From Sulfuricurvum sp. (GTDB lineage Bacteria > Campylobacterota > Campylobacteria > Campylobacterales > Sulfurimonadaceae), in assembly GCA_028718525.1 (NCBI GenBank), contig JAQULP010000009.1:1-64000 (forward strand): a DNA stretch of 64,000 bases. Reading direction: 5' to 3'. The notes under the pieces were generated by a model. The model saw only the letters and a list, made by a program, of their open reading frames with translations. It searched no databases and was not told the DNA's origin. A program made the position numbers and the translations under genes. Positions 1 through 8,152 of the stretch are shown here, one piece after another; positions within the stretch are counted from its first letter, which is position 1, and the number at the start of each line of letters is the position of its first letter.

Positions 1-32
1 CCCAATATAACTACCCAAAAAGGGGAATTGTC

Positions 33-254
33 ATGGTGACAATCGAATTTTTAGGACCGATTCAAAAGGCCCCGATAACATTGGAAGCATCATCTTTACG
101 TGATGTTGCTGGAGCATTAAAAAGTGACAGTGAATTGGCACAGTGGCTTGAGAACTGTGCAGTCGCAGTAAACGATACCCTTGTCGCAACACTCGATACA
201 CCGCTAAAAGACGGGGATAAAGTATCTTTGCTCCCTCCGGTATGCGGCGGATGA
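33..254 (+). CDS. moaD: MoaD, molybdopterin synthase small (sulfur carrier) subunit
   Basis: A 73-residue ubiquitin-fold protein whose C-terminus ends in Gly-Gly, the tail that is adenylated and thiocarboxylated to carry sulfur. With MoaE it forms cytosolic molybdopterin synthase, which converts cyclic pyranopterin monophosphate to molybdopterin. Length is normal for MoaD. The ATG at 33 follows an AGGGGAA ribosome site. The stop codon overlaps the start of moaE as ATGA, so the two subunits are probably translationally coupled. moeA follows in the same tight operon. Upstream sequence is cut by the window edge, so the promoter is not visible. Confidence 0.93.
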   Translation: MVTIEFLGPIQKAPITLEASSLRDVAGALKSDSELAQWLENCAVAVNDTLVATLDTPLKDGDKVSLLPPVCGG

Positions 255-703
255 GTATGTTGGAACTTTATGACGGAGCGTTAAACGTCCCTGAAATCAT
301 AACGCGCTGGTATGCGGAAGAGACGAACTATAACTACGGAGCATATATCCCCTTTATCGGAACGGTTCGGGAGGAAGACGGGATTGACGGGCTTAGTTTC
401 GATGTCTATGAGCCGATTTTGAACGCGTGGTTTAATGCGTGGCAAGCCAAAGCGGCCCCTCTGGGTGCAAAGCTCAAAATGGCACACAGCCGGGGTGATG
501 TTTTGGTGCATGAAAGCTCCTATATTGCGGCGGTATTTTCACCGAAACGCCGCGTTGCATTGGAGACGATCGAGCAGTTCGTGGAAGATTTCAAAGCTTC
601 CGCCCCCATCTGGAAATACGATCTTAAAAACGGTGAGCGCCTTTATGCCGCGGATCGCTCAACAGCGATACAAGGTGCGGGATTATTGGGGAGAGACGTA
701 TGA
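251..703 (+). CDS. moaE: MoaE, molybdopterin synthase catalytic subunit
   Basis: About 150 residues, the usual MoaE length. It carries the family segment APIWKYDL near the C-terminus, with the active-site lysine region that accepts the pyranopterin substrate. The frame is open from an ATG at 242, but the ATG at 251 overlaps the moaD stop as ATGA and is the likelier start. It transfers two sulfurs from MoaD thiocarboxylate to cyclic pyranopterin monophosphate in the cytosol. Its own stop overlaps the moeA start (ATGA at 700), so moaD-moaE-moeA read as one coupled operon. Confidence 0.93.
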   Translation: MSMLELYDGALNVPEIITRWYAEETNYNYGAYIPFIGTVREEDGIDGLSFDVYEPILNAWFNAWQAKAAPLGAKLKMAHSRGDVLVHESSYIAAVFSPKRRVALETIEQFVEDFKASAPIWKYDLKNGERLYAADRSTAIQGAGLLGRDV

Positions 704-1899
704 TTTCGTATGAAACCTCGCAAAATATGATCAGCCTTTTAAGCATCGGAAACCTCCGAAGCGAACGTGTTTTCCTCAGTGAAGCTCTAGGGCGGATTTT
801 GGCGGAAGATATTGTTGCCGATGAAGATTATCCGACCCATCCGACATCGGCTATGGACGGTTATGCCATTGTTCATAGTGATTTGGAAGCGCTGGCATCT
901 CTTGAAATCCTCGGAGACAACCCTGCGGGAGCCGATCATGTCGATACGGTGATGAGCGGTGTCTGTATCAAAACGTTTACCGGTTCACTTATGCCAAAAG
1001 GTTCCGATACGTTGATACCGATAGAAAATGTCCATGTAGAAGAGTCCCGGATTGTTATCGATAAGTCGGTTCCTCTCGGCTTCGCGGTACGCCCTGTGGG
1101 TGAAAGCTATCGTGAAGGGGAAGTCCTTATCGCACAGGGAACCAAAATCGGTTTTGCCCAAATCGGTGTATTGGCCGGAATCAATCGGGTTATGGTACGT
1201 GTAGCGCAAAGACCGCGTGTTGCCATCATCGCAACCGGGAGCGAAATCCTTGATATCGGCGAAAAAGAGCTTCATCCGGGGCAAATTCGAAGTTCTAACA
1301 GTTATACATTACAGGCACTTGTCGATTCACTCGGAGGAGAAAGTGTCCAGATGGGGATAGTCGGTGACGACAAACATGCCATTATGGAACGGTTTGAAGA
1401 GGCGCTTCACTCATCCGATATCGTGGTGAGCACCGGAGGGGTCAGTGTCGGAGATTATGATTTTGTCAAACATATCGTTCCGAAACTGGGAGCGGAAGTG
1501 ATCTTTAAAGGGGTCAATATCAAACCGGGACAGCACGTGATGATCGCCCAGCGTGGGTCGAAATTTATTGTTTCTTTACCGGGCTTTGCCTATTCGTCTA
1601 CCGTCACGTTTATCCTCTATGCCGCACCGCTAATGGCGCGGATGATGGGAATAGAGAATCCTTATGAAGTGATCGAGGCGACCCTCAAAGTCCGTTTTTC
1701 AAAACGGTCGAATAAAAGTGAATTTACCGCATGCAATCTAAAATTCGAAGACGGACGCTATTGGGTCGATTTCGACGGGAAAAAGAGCGGAAGTTCTGCC
1801 ATTTTAACCAATCTGCTCGGAGACGCAGGATTGATGATCTGCGGTGAAGAGGATGGGGATTTGGATGCGGGGACATTGGTTCGCGTTATCAAATTGTAA
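700..1899 (+). CDS. moeA: MoeA, molybdopterin molybdenumtransferase (first of two copies)
   Basis: A 399-residue MoeA-type protein, normal length. Near residue 51 it has AMDGYA, the conserved N-terminal MoeA signature. Around residues 244-255 it has the MoCF-domain motif TGGVSVGDYDF, which binds the pterin phosphate. It inserts molybdate (or tungstate) into adenylylated molybdopterin. The start overlaps the moaE stop. A second, clearly diverged MoeA paralogue lies at 52717-53934, so the two may differ in metal, timing or partner enzyme; that is inference. The operon ends here; the stretch after the stop holds an inverted-repeat arm that could also form a transcription-stopping hairpin. Confidence 0.93.
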   Translation: MISYETSQNMISLLSIGNLRSERVFLSEALGRILAEDIVADEDYPTHPTSAMDGYAIVHSDLEALASLEILGDNPAGADHVDTVMSGVCIKTFTGSLMPKGSDTLIPIENVHVEESRIVIDKSVPLGFAVRPVGESYREGEVLIAQGTKIGFAQIGVLAGINRVMVRVAQRPRVAIIATGSEILDIGEKELHPGQIRSSNSYTLQALVDSLGGESVQMGIVGDDKHAIMERFEEALHSSDIVVSTGGVSVGDYDFVKHIVPKLGAEVIFKGVNIKPGQHVMIAQRGSKFIVSLPGFAYSSTVTFILYAAPLMARMMGIENPYEVIEATLKVRFSKRSNKSEFTACNLKFEDGRYWVDFDGKKSGSSAILTNLLGDAGLMICGEEDGDLDAGTLVRVIKL

Positions 1900-1904
1900 T
1901 CTCC

Positions 1905-1940
1905 GTCTTCTCCGTTCGCCCTGAGCTTGTCGAAGGGTGA
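1905..1940 (+). repeat. Left arm of a 36-bp inverted repeat flanking the NACHT gene
   Basis: These 36 bases pair in inverted orientation with 5203-5238, matching at 34 positions. The core (CGCCCTGAGCTTGTCGAAGG) resembles a short repeat I recall seeing in many unrelated bacterial genomes. The arm alone can fold: GTTCGCCCT and AGGGTGAAC flank an 11-base loop, with one G-T pair. It lies six bases after the moeA stop, so it may act as a terminator, a repeat-type insertion boundary, or both. I see no obvious target-site duplication outside the two arms. Confidence 0.75.
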
Positions 1941-2034
1941 ACCTTCCCTTGTATTTATCCACATTAAAGCTACAAATCACTATCATCTTTTAACAATTTT
2001 TAAATTTTATTGTTCCGTAAGGGGATGAAAATAT

Positions 2035-5000
2035 ATGATGAAAAAAGAAAAGATACAAAATATTGTTAACACGATGCCTGATATATTAAAAACATTTGGC
2101 AGTTTTTTAAAAAGTTCATTTGATAAAAATGGGCAAGAAGCATTGGATGATTTAAATGGTGTTGTAGGTGTTTTAGTCAAATTATTCGGTAAAGAATATA
2201 TTGATCAATATTTTGCACAAATTTCAAAAGACAAACTAAAAGATTTTGGCTCAGCTATTTATTTGAAAGCAGCGCTTTTACAAGCAGGGAACTCTATTGA
2301 GGCAGTTTTTGGAGATGATTATCCAAATAAGAACAAAGTCGATCTTGAACAGATAAAACAAAAGATCGAAGTAGCTGCCGCTACATTTGATACTAAAAAT
2401 ATATTGACAATCTTTCAACCGAAATATCACCCAATAGTTCAGTTTGCAAAAAATACGATTCGTGAGACGCTTTTTTCGGTCGGTTTTGAGAATCAAGAAT
2501 ATAATGCTTTCCTTAAACATTTTAATGAAAATATCACTGGTACTATTGTCTCCTGCTTCGGAGAAGAAGATTATAAAAAGCATACGGAAGAGGTTAAAAA
2601 ATACATTTTCAATGAACGTGAAGCAGAATTTCTCTCCGATATGTTTGCACTTCGGAAAATTGGTTTTAAAGAAGATGAAGACCTAAAATATGAAGAGACC
2701 TATGGAAAATTTGAAATCATAACCAATCTATTTCCATCGGAATACGTCAGACCTCGACGCATTGAACATGAAGAGGAACAATTGTCTTCGGTAGAAGATA
2801 TGATCGAAAAATATTACAGCTCAAAAGAAAAACTGACACTTCGAGAAATAGTATTTATCATTGCCGATTTTGGTAAAGGGAAATCGGTGTTTTTACGACA
2901 ATACGCATCGAAACTGGCACAGCACTATGTCGAAACAGCGGAGGGGTATTTTCCTGTCTATTTCAATCTGAGAAATTTTGCGAATTATCAGTCTGGTGCA
3001 AAAGGTGGGATTATCGCTGACTTTTTGCGAAAAGATTATGGTATTGATATTTTTAATGTCCATGAAGATCAAAAGAGAAAATATGCTTTTTTAGTTGATT
3101 CATTAGACGAGAGTGGAGAACTAAATAAGTATGCGATTGAGAACGTCATCAACTCTGTGCAGGATATTCAAAATATTGATCCGACTCTTTTTAGAGAGAA
3201 TAGAATTATTATTACTTCACGACCGTTTGATGACGGGTTGGAATCACAAATCAAAAAGCATGAGCCATTCATAGACGAAGACCATCATCAGTACTTCATT
3301 TCTGTTCATGGGTTTACGAAAGAACAGTTTAACGATTGGGTGCGGGATAGTTTAAAACATTATTTGGATAAAAAACCGATACAGACGAATTCGTTTACGG
3401 AACAAATCGTTGAAAGCATCCAAGAGGATAGTTATCCGATAGACATTCATAAGTTACTGATTCAAAATAAAACGTTGACAGAAGAGGAACTTAAACGGCC
3501 GATTTTTGCTTATATGATTTATCAGCTTATCATCAATAATGTCGATTTCTCGACGATTGGGAAAACGGGGGTTTATCTCTCCTTTTTAAATCTTCTGACA
3601 AAAGACGCGAAACATGTAAACGATGCCGATTGCAAATTTAATTTGCAGGATGAAATCGAATCACGAAATATCTTGCACGCTATTGCCGCATTATGGATGT
3701 ATGAAAAACAGCAAGGGAAACAGGGGACACTCAGAAAAGCCGATATATTTAGGGTATTGGAAGGGGCGAAAATCAACGATGACGATAATAAGGTACTGGA
3801 AGAGAACATAGGGAATAATGCCTCGAATATAAAATTTTTGTCCCACTCCTATTTTGGAGCAAAAGATGACCTATTGCATTTTCAGCATCAGTCTTTTGCC
3901 GAGATGCTGTTGGCAGAGTATTATCTGAAAATTTTTATCAAATATGCTTTGGATGATGATGTAAAATCAGAAGATGCGAGAGTTCTTTTAAATTTGGGAG
4001 AACCGACTCCTCAAACAGTTGTCTTTTTTAAGGAATTATTACAATTATTAAAAGACAGTTGTTTACCTGCCGAGATAGAAAAGCGGAAGCTTCTATTCCC
4101 ATTAATGGCATCTTTAGCGACTGAAAAACATAATAAAAAGACGCGATGCAATAGCTTGTACTATACGTGGCTCAAACAAGTCCCCTTAAACAATTTGACA
4201 TTTTATCCCGAAAAATTGATAAAAGAGTGGTGCATTGATGGTGAAAAAATTGATCAAATTGTCAATTTGGCAAAAACGATTCTCGAATCGAATAAAGAGT
4301 ATTTAACAACGAAAGCAAACTTTCATACGGCACTGTTTGACAGAGAAGTTGTTGAAATTGAAAATGAACGGTTGAATCGTGCTCCTCATAATATCGATAA
4401 ATGGTTGGCTTTATTGGTTGGGAATATTTTATATACGGATATTAAAAAGCGTGTCTTTTTTAATGGCATGATAAATACGCCTGAAGTATTTTTTGAGATG
4501 ATGAAAGACTGGTCATATATTTATTCTACATCTTCACCATATTGGGCAGGTAGTTTTTTTAAAGGTATTGTTACCAAAAGTGGTAATAAAAGAATTGAAA
4601 TAAAGAATATGAATATGACTGACATGGATTTTTCATTTTCAATTTTTCAAGATATAAATCTTAGAAATTGCCATATTATGGAATGTAAATTTAATTTTTG
4701 TGAATTTAATTCAATTGAATTTTTTGCAACAGTATATGAAACTACATTTGATGAGATTATCAGTTTAAAAAAATCTTTCTTTATATTTAGAAATGACATT
4801 TTATCAGCAGCATTAATGTGTAGTTTTTTTCCTTCTAATATGGGTATTGGGGTTGATAGAAAAGCATATATATCTAATGGATATCATGTTTACTATGCTG
4901 ATGAAGAGCATGGGTTTGACTCTGATGAAAATATATTTGAAAATCGTTTTAGTACAATAAAAGGCTTTCTAGTTTATGGATTAAAAGAAAAGGCTTTTAC

Positions 5001-5160
5001 TGTAAAACAAATAATTGATGCGTATGAGTATGACTCGAAAGAGACAAAAGAACAATTTATGAAAGAAATACAAGTATTGGCAAAACATATTCAAGCTTCA
5101 GTTAGAAAGTCTACACGATTGAAAAAAACAAAAGAAGTTCAAAAAGTAGATGAAATATAA
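2035..5160 (+). CDS. NACHT-type STAND NTPase, putative anti-phage defence protein
   Basis: A 1041-residue protein with a NACHT-like P-loop NTPase. Seen directly: Walker A ADFGKGKS at residues 277-284, Walker B AFLVDSLDE at 351-359, and a sensor-like IIITSRP at 391-397. Residues 1-260 are mostly helical and match no effector domain I recognise. The middle (about 450-840) is a long helical region. Residues 855-895 look like degenerate pentapeptide repeats (MDFSFSIFQD, LRNCHIMECKF). Bacterial NACHT proteins are known phage-sensing defence NTPases that oligomerise after ligand binding; the role here is inferred from that. The gene is alone between moeA and an MFS gene, more AT-rich than its neighbours (especially the last 600 bases), and bracketed by an inverted repeat, all suggesting acquisition. 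ATG at 2035 follows a weakly spaced AAGGGG; ATG 2038 is an alternative. Confidence 0.8.
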   Translation: MMKKEKIQNIVNTMPDILKTFGSFLKSSFDKNGQEALDDLNGVVGVLVKLFGKEYIDQYFAQISKDKLKDFGSAIYLKAALLQAGNSIEAVFGDDYPNKNKVDLEQIKQKIEVAAATFDTKNILTIFQPKYHPIVQFAKNTIRETLFSVGFENQEYNAFLKHFNENITGTIVSCFGEEDYKKHTEEVKKYIFNEREAEFLSDMFALRKIGFKEDEDLKYEETYGKFEIITNLFPSEYVRPRRIEHEEEQLSSVEDMIEKYYSSKEKLTLREIVFIIADFGKGKSVFLRQYASKLAQHYVETAEGYFPVYFNLRNFANYQSGAKGGIIADFLRKDYGIDIFNVHEDQKRKYAFLVDSLDESGELNKYAIENVINSVQDIQNIDPTLFRENRIIITSRPFDDGLESQIKKHEPFIDEDHHQYFISVHGFTKEQFNDWVRDSLKHYLDKKPIQTNSFTEQIVESIQEDSYPIDIHKLLIQNKTLTEEELKRPIFAYMIYQLIINNVDFSTIGKTGVYLSFLNLLTKDAKHVNDADCKFNLQDEIESRNILHAIAALWMYEKQQGKQGTLRKADIFRVLEGAKINDDDNKVLEENIGNNASNIKFLSHSYFGAKDDLLHFQHQSFAEMLLAEYYLKIFIKYALDDDVKSEDARVLLNLGEPTPQTVVFFKELLQLLKDSCLPAEIEKRKLLFPLMASLATEKHNKKTRCNSLYYTWLKQVPLNNLTFYPEKLIKEWCIDGEKIDQIVNLAKTILESNKEYLTTKANFHTALFDREVVEIENERLNRAPHNIDKWLALLVGNILYTDIKKRVFFNGMINTPEVFFEMMKDWSYIYSTSSPYWAGSFFKGIVTKSGNKRIEIKNMNMTDMDFSFSIFQDINLRNCHIMECKFNFCEFNSIEFFATVYETTFDEIISLKKSFFIFRNDILSAALMCSFFPSNMGIGVDRKAYISNGYHVYYADEEHGFDSDENIFENRFSTIKGFLVYGLKEKAFTVKQIIDAYEYDSKETKEQFMKEIQVLAKHIQASVRKSTRLKKTKEVQKVDEI

Positions 5161-5202
5161 TACCTGTATTTTAAAGCGTATCGTAAATTACGGTACATAG
5201 AG

Positions 5203-5238
5203 TCACCCTTCGACATGCTCAGGGCGAACGGTGAAGAC
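5203..5238 (-). repeat. Right arm of the 36-bp inverted repeat flanking the NACHT gene
   Basis: Inverted copy of 1905-1940 with two mismatches. Its outer edge reaches the first base of the MFS stop codon (5238-5240, read on the minus strand). It therefore sits exactly in the convergent space between the NACHT gene and the MFS gene. Besides marking a possible insertion boundary, it could serve as a bidirectional terminator, though the hairpin within this arm is weaker than in the left one. Confidence 0.75.
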
Positions 5239-6560
5239 TATTTAACGATCTTCGCTTTAATCGCCTCTTCTTCAATCAGCGATTTACGGTATTTGACCGC
5301 GACGATATTTTCGGTCTCATTGATAAACCATTCCGCAATATGCTCATGTTCCAAATTATTGAGTTTCTCCATATCCACATGATCCAATGAGAGATACAGA
5401 TGCGAATATCGGTGAGGATTTTGCATTTTAAACGTCCACAGAAGCCATAATGTTGTGATCACAAGCAATACTACAGTGAACACTTCGCGACTAGAGTATT
5501 GAAGCGCAATCCCTGCGGCCGCACCCCCGATAAACGTCATAAAATAGGCGAATCCATTTGCAATACCGAGCGCTGCCCCTTTTTGGTGCACTTTGGCGTA
5601 TTTGCTGATCATCGATTGAACCAGAGGCTCCATCATATTAAAGGCCATAAAAAAGCTGACAACACCTACGACGAATTCCCATCCTTTGTTTGCAAACCCC
5701 ATAAGGGTAAAGGAAACGATGAATAAAACAATTGAGATGAGGAAAATTTCACGCGGCTTATTGTATTTTTCACCAAAAACAGCGGCAGGTCCCATCGCTA
5801 AAAGACCCATGACCATCGCCGGGACAAAAGCCTGCCAAAGCTCTTTTTTGTCCCATAAGAATCCGTATTCGGGTTTTGTCAGAAAGATAGGGATAAGGAC
5901 GAAGGAAACGGTCATCAGCCCTTTTTGCATCCCGTTGGTGATAATCATGCTAAGGAGATTCGGATCTTTAAGAATATCTTTGGTGGTCGAGGTTGAATGG
6001 TAGATATGATGGATTCTCGGTGGAGTCGGTACTTTGGTAAACAGGACGATCATTGAGAGGATGGATAAGAACGCAGCGATCCAAAAGAGTGATGCGAATC
6101 CGAATCCTGCGGCAAGGACAGGTCCCAAAGCCATTGCCGCGGCAAAACTGATGGCAATGGTTCCCCCCATCAGCGCCATCGCGTGGCCCCGTTTTTCTTC
6201 AATAACCAAATCGCTGATCATCGCCGGAATAACGGCTCCGATAGCACCTGCCCCTTGTAAAAAGCGTCCTGCCATCAGGGAATAGATATCGGTGCTTACC
6301 GCACAGATAATCGATCCGATCAAAAAGATCACTAAACCGATGAGTAGAGTCGGCTTCCGACCGATTTTATCGCTCATGACACCGAACGGTACTTGGAAAA
6401 GGGCCTGTGTCAGGGCATATCCACCGACAATGATACCGATCAGAAGCGGTGTAGCCCCCTCAAGATTCAGAGCATAAGCAGAGAGGACGGGAAGTACGAG
6501 AAATAGACCGAAAAATCGAAGCGATAAAATCGCTGAGAGTGGGAGAACCGTTTTAAACAC
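5238..6560 (-). CDS. MFS transporter, YajR-like
   Basis: A 440-residue inner-membrane protein with the hydrophobic pattern of 12 helices. The cytoplasmic loop between helices 2 and 3 carries MFS motif A, GVMSDKIGRKP. The N-terminal run (LPVLSAYALNLEGATP, ALTQALFQVPFG) resembles the YajR group of proton-driven exporters. E. coli YajR has an extra C-terminal YAM domain; here a roughly 60-residue charged tail follows helix 12 but I cannot identify it as YAM. The substrate is unknown. The gene faces the NACHT gene and appears monocistronic. Confidence 0.82.
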   Translation of the reverse strand: MFKTVLPLSAILSLRFFGLFLVLPVLSAYALNLEGATPLLIGIIVGGYALTQALFQVPFGVMSDKIGRKPTLLIGLVIFLIGSIICAVSTDIYSLMAGRFLQGAGAIGAVIPAMISDLVIEEKRGHAMALMGGTIAISFAAAMALGPVLAAGFGFASLFWIAAFLSILSMIVLFTKVPTPPRIHHIYHSTSTTKDILKDPNLLSMIITNGMQKGLMTVSFVLIPIFLTKPEYGFLWDKKELWQAFVPAMVMGLLAMGPAAVFGEKYNKPREIFLISIVLFIVSFTLMGFANKGWEFVVGVVSFFMAFNMMEPLVQSMISKYAKVHQKGAALGIANGFAYFMTFIGGAAAGIALQYSSREVFTVVLLVITTLWLLWTFKMQNPHRYSHLYLSLDHVDMEKLNNLEHEHIAEWFINETENIVAVKYRKSLIEEEAIKAKIVK

Positions 6561-6660
6561 CGTGCAACCTTAGATACGTTAAAATTTTCAGCATTATATT
6601 ACACCCTCAAATGAAACATCGGGTAAAGATCGATGGATAAAGTCTATTGTAAGGATTGAA

Positions 6661-7287
6661 ATGAAAATTGTCTTGGCAACATCGAATAAGGGGAAGGTCA
6701 GAGAGATCATCGAGCTGTTGCATGATCGGGAGGTTTTCCCTTATACCGATTTAATCGGGGGATTTGAGATCATTGAAGACGGTGACACGTTTAAAGCGAA
6801 TGCTTTGATCAAAGCTCGCGCGGTTTACACTGCACTTGGAGATGAGAATGCGATTGTTGTTGCCGATGACAGCGGTATCAGCGTTGATGCATTAGAGGGT
6901 GCTCCTGGGATTTACAGTGCCCGTTACGGAGGTGAGGGGGCAAGTGACCGGGACAATCTTCTTAAACTTGTCGAAGCGTTAAAAGTCAAAGGGTTGAATA
7001 CCTCGCCCGCACACTATACCGCGGCGATTGCGGTGGTATCCCGTGAGGGGGAGAGCTGTGTGCATGGATGGATGCATGGAGACGTGATTACCGAACTTCG
7101 TGGGGAAAACGGTTTCGGATACGATCCGATTTTCATACCGGCGGGGTATGACCAGACGTTGGGCGAATTGCCGAATGATGTTAAAAAAGGGCTTTCTCAT
7201 CGTTCCAAAGCGTTGGAATTGGCAAAAATTCTGATCGATCAGATTAAATTTTTACGCGCTCACGCCGGAAGCGTCGCTACGAAATAA
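6661..7287 (+). CDS. rdgB: RdgB/HAM1, non-canonical purine NTP pyrophosphatase
   Basis: A 208-residue Ham1-family enzyme. It has the N-terminal SNKGKVREI motif, DDSGISVDALEGAPGIYSAR in the middle and GFGYDPIF in the C-terminal half. It hydrolyses XTP, ITP and dITP to monophosphates, keeping deaminated purines out of DNA and RNA. The ATG at 6661 follows a GGATTG stretch. The last 28 bases overlap the 3-prime end of uppP on the other strand, a convergent tail-to-tail overlap. Confidence 0.94.
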   Translation: MKIVLATSNKGKVREIIELLHDREVFPYTDLIGGFEIIEDGDTFKANALIKARAVYTALGDENAIVVADDSGISVDALEGAPGIYSARYGGEGASDRDNLLKLVEALKVKGLNTSPAHYTAAIAVVSREGESCVHGWMHGDVITELRGENGFGYDPIFIPAGYDQTLGELPNDVKKGLSHRSKALELAKILIDQIKFLRAHAGSVATK

Positions 7288-8039
7288 AAGAAAATAATGC
7301 CTACTATGATACGGTAAATTGCAAACGGCACAAAGGTATGGCGGCCGACAAAGCCCACAAACACTTTTACGGTAGCCAATGCAAATACAAAAGCGGTGAC
7401 AAACGCTACGGCTAACATGGAATAGTCATCAACGACCATTTCATGACGGTGTTTGAGTAGATCATAGGCCGTAGCGATCATCATGGTCGGAATGGCAAGG
7501 AGAAACGAAAACTCGGCGGCACTTTTGCGCTTGAGCCCTAAAAACAATCCTCCGATAATGGTTGCTCCGGAGCGGCTGGTTCCGGGAACCATCGAAAGGC
7601 TTTGGAATACACCGATGAAAAAAGCCTCTTTGTAAGTGAGTTCACTGAGCCCTTTCCCCTCATCGATTGCTTTGTTGCGACGGAAATACTCCACGGCCAA
7701 AAAGACAATCCCTCCGGCAATCAGCATAAAACTGACCGTCTCCACGCCAAAAAGACTTTTAATCTGTTTGTAGAATAAAAATCCCAATGCTCCCGTCGGT
7801 ACAAAGGCGACGGCAAGTTTGATCCAGAGTGTTTTGTCCTTGATCAAATCCTTGGCATACAAAAAGAGGACCGCCAGAATACTTCCTAGCTGAATCGCCA
7901 CTTCAAATGCTTTATGGGCATTCGTTTGTTCAAGTCCTAAAAGTTGGGATGCCAAGATAAGATGTCCGGTTGAAGAGACGGGTAAAAATTCGGTCACCCC
8001 TTCGAGTGCACCGAGTATGAGAGAATCAAATAGGGTCAT
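7260..8039 (-). CDS. uppP: UppP/BacA, undecaprenyl-diphosphatase
   Basis: An integral membrane phosphatase of 259 residues when started at the ATG at 8039, whose first residues MTLFDSLILGALEG match the family N-terminus. The frame stays open 12 codons further upstream, but those residues (MLWYNCTQKERL) look unrelated. Both catalytic signatures are present: EGVTEFLPVSSTGHLIL near the N-terminus and PGTSRSGATI in the second half. It recycles undecaprenyl pyrophosphate for peptidoglycan and surface glycans; loss or gain alters bacitracin sensitivity. The gene ends inside the rdgB tail on the opposite strand. Confidence 0.95.
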   Translation of the reverse strand: MTLFDSLILGALEGVTEFLPVSSTGHLILASQLLGLEQTNAHKAFEVAIQLGSILAVLFLYAKDLIKDKTLWIKLAVAFVPTGALGFLFYKQIKSLFGVETVSFMLIAGGIVFLAVEYFRRNKAIDEGKGLSELTYKEAFFIGVFQSLSMVPGTSRSGATIIGGLFLGLKRKSAAEFSFLLAIPTMMIATAYDLLKHRHEMVVDDYSMLAVAFVTAFVFALATVKVFVGFVGRHTFVPFAIYRIIVGIIFFYFVATLPA

Positions 8040-8152
8040 TAAGCGCTCTTTTTGAGTGCAATTGTACCATAGCATTTCCCCTTAAACCTCCCCTAACCTC
8101 AACTAGGATAAAATGCGCGGAATTATGACTATTTCCATTAAGGAATTTTTAA

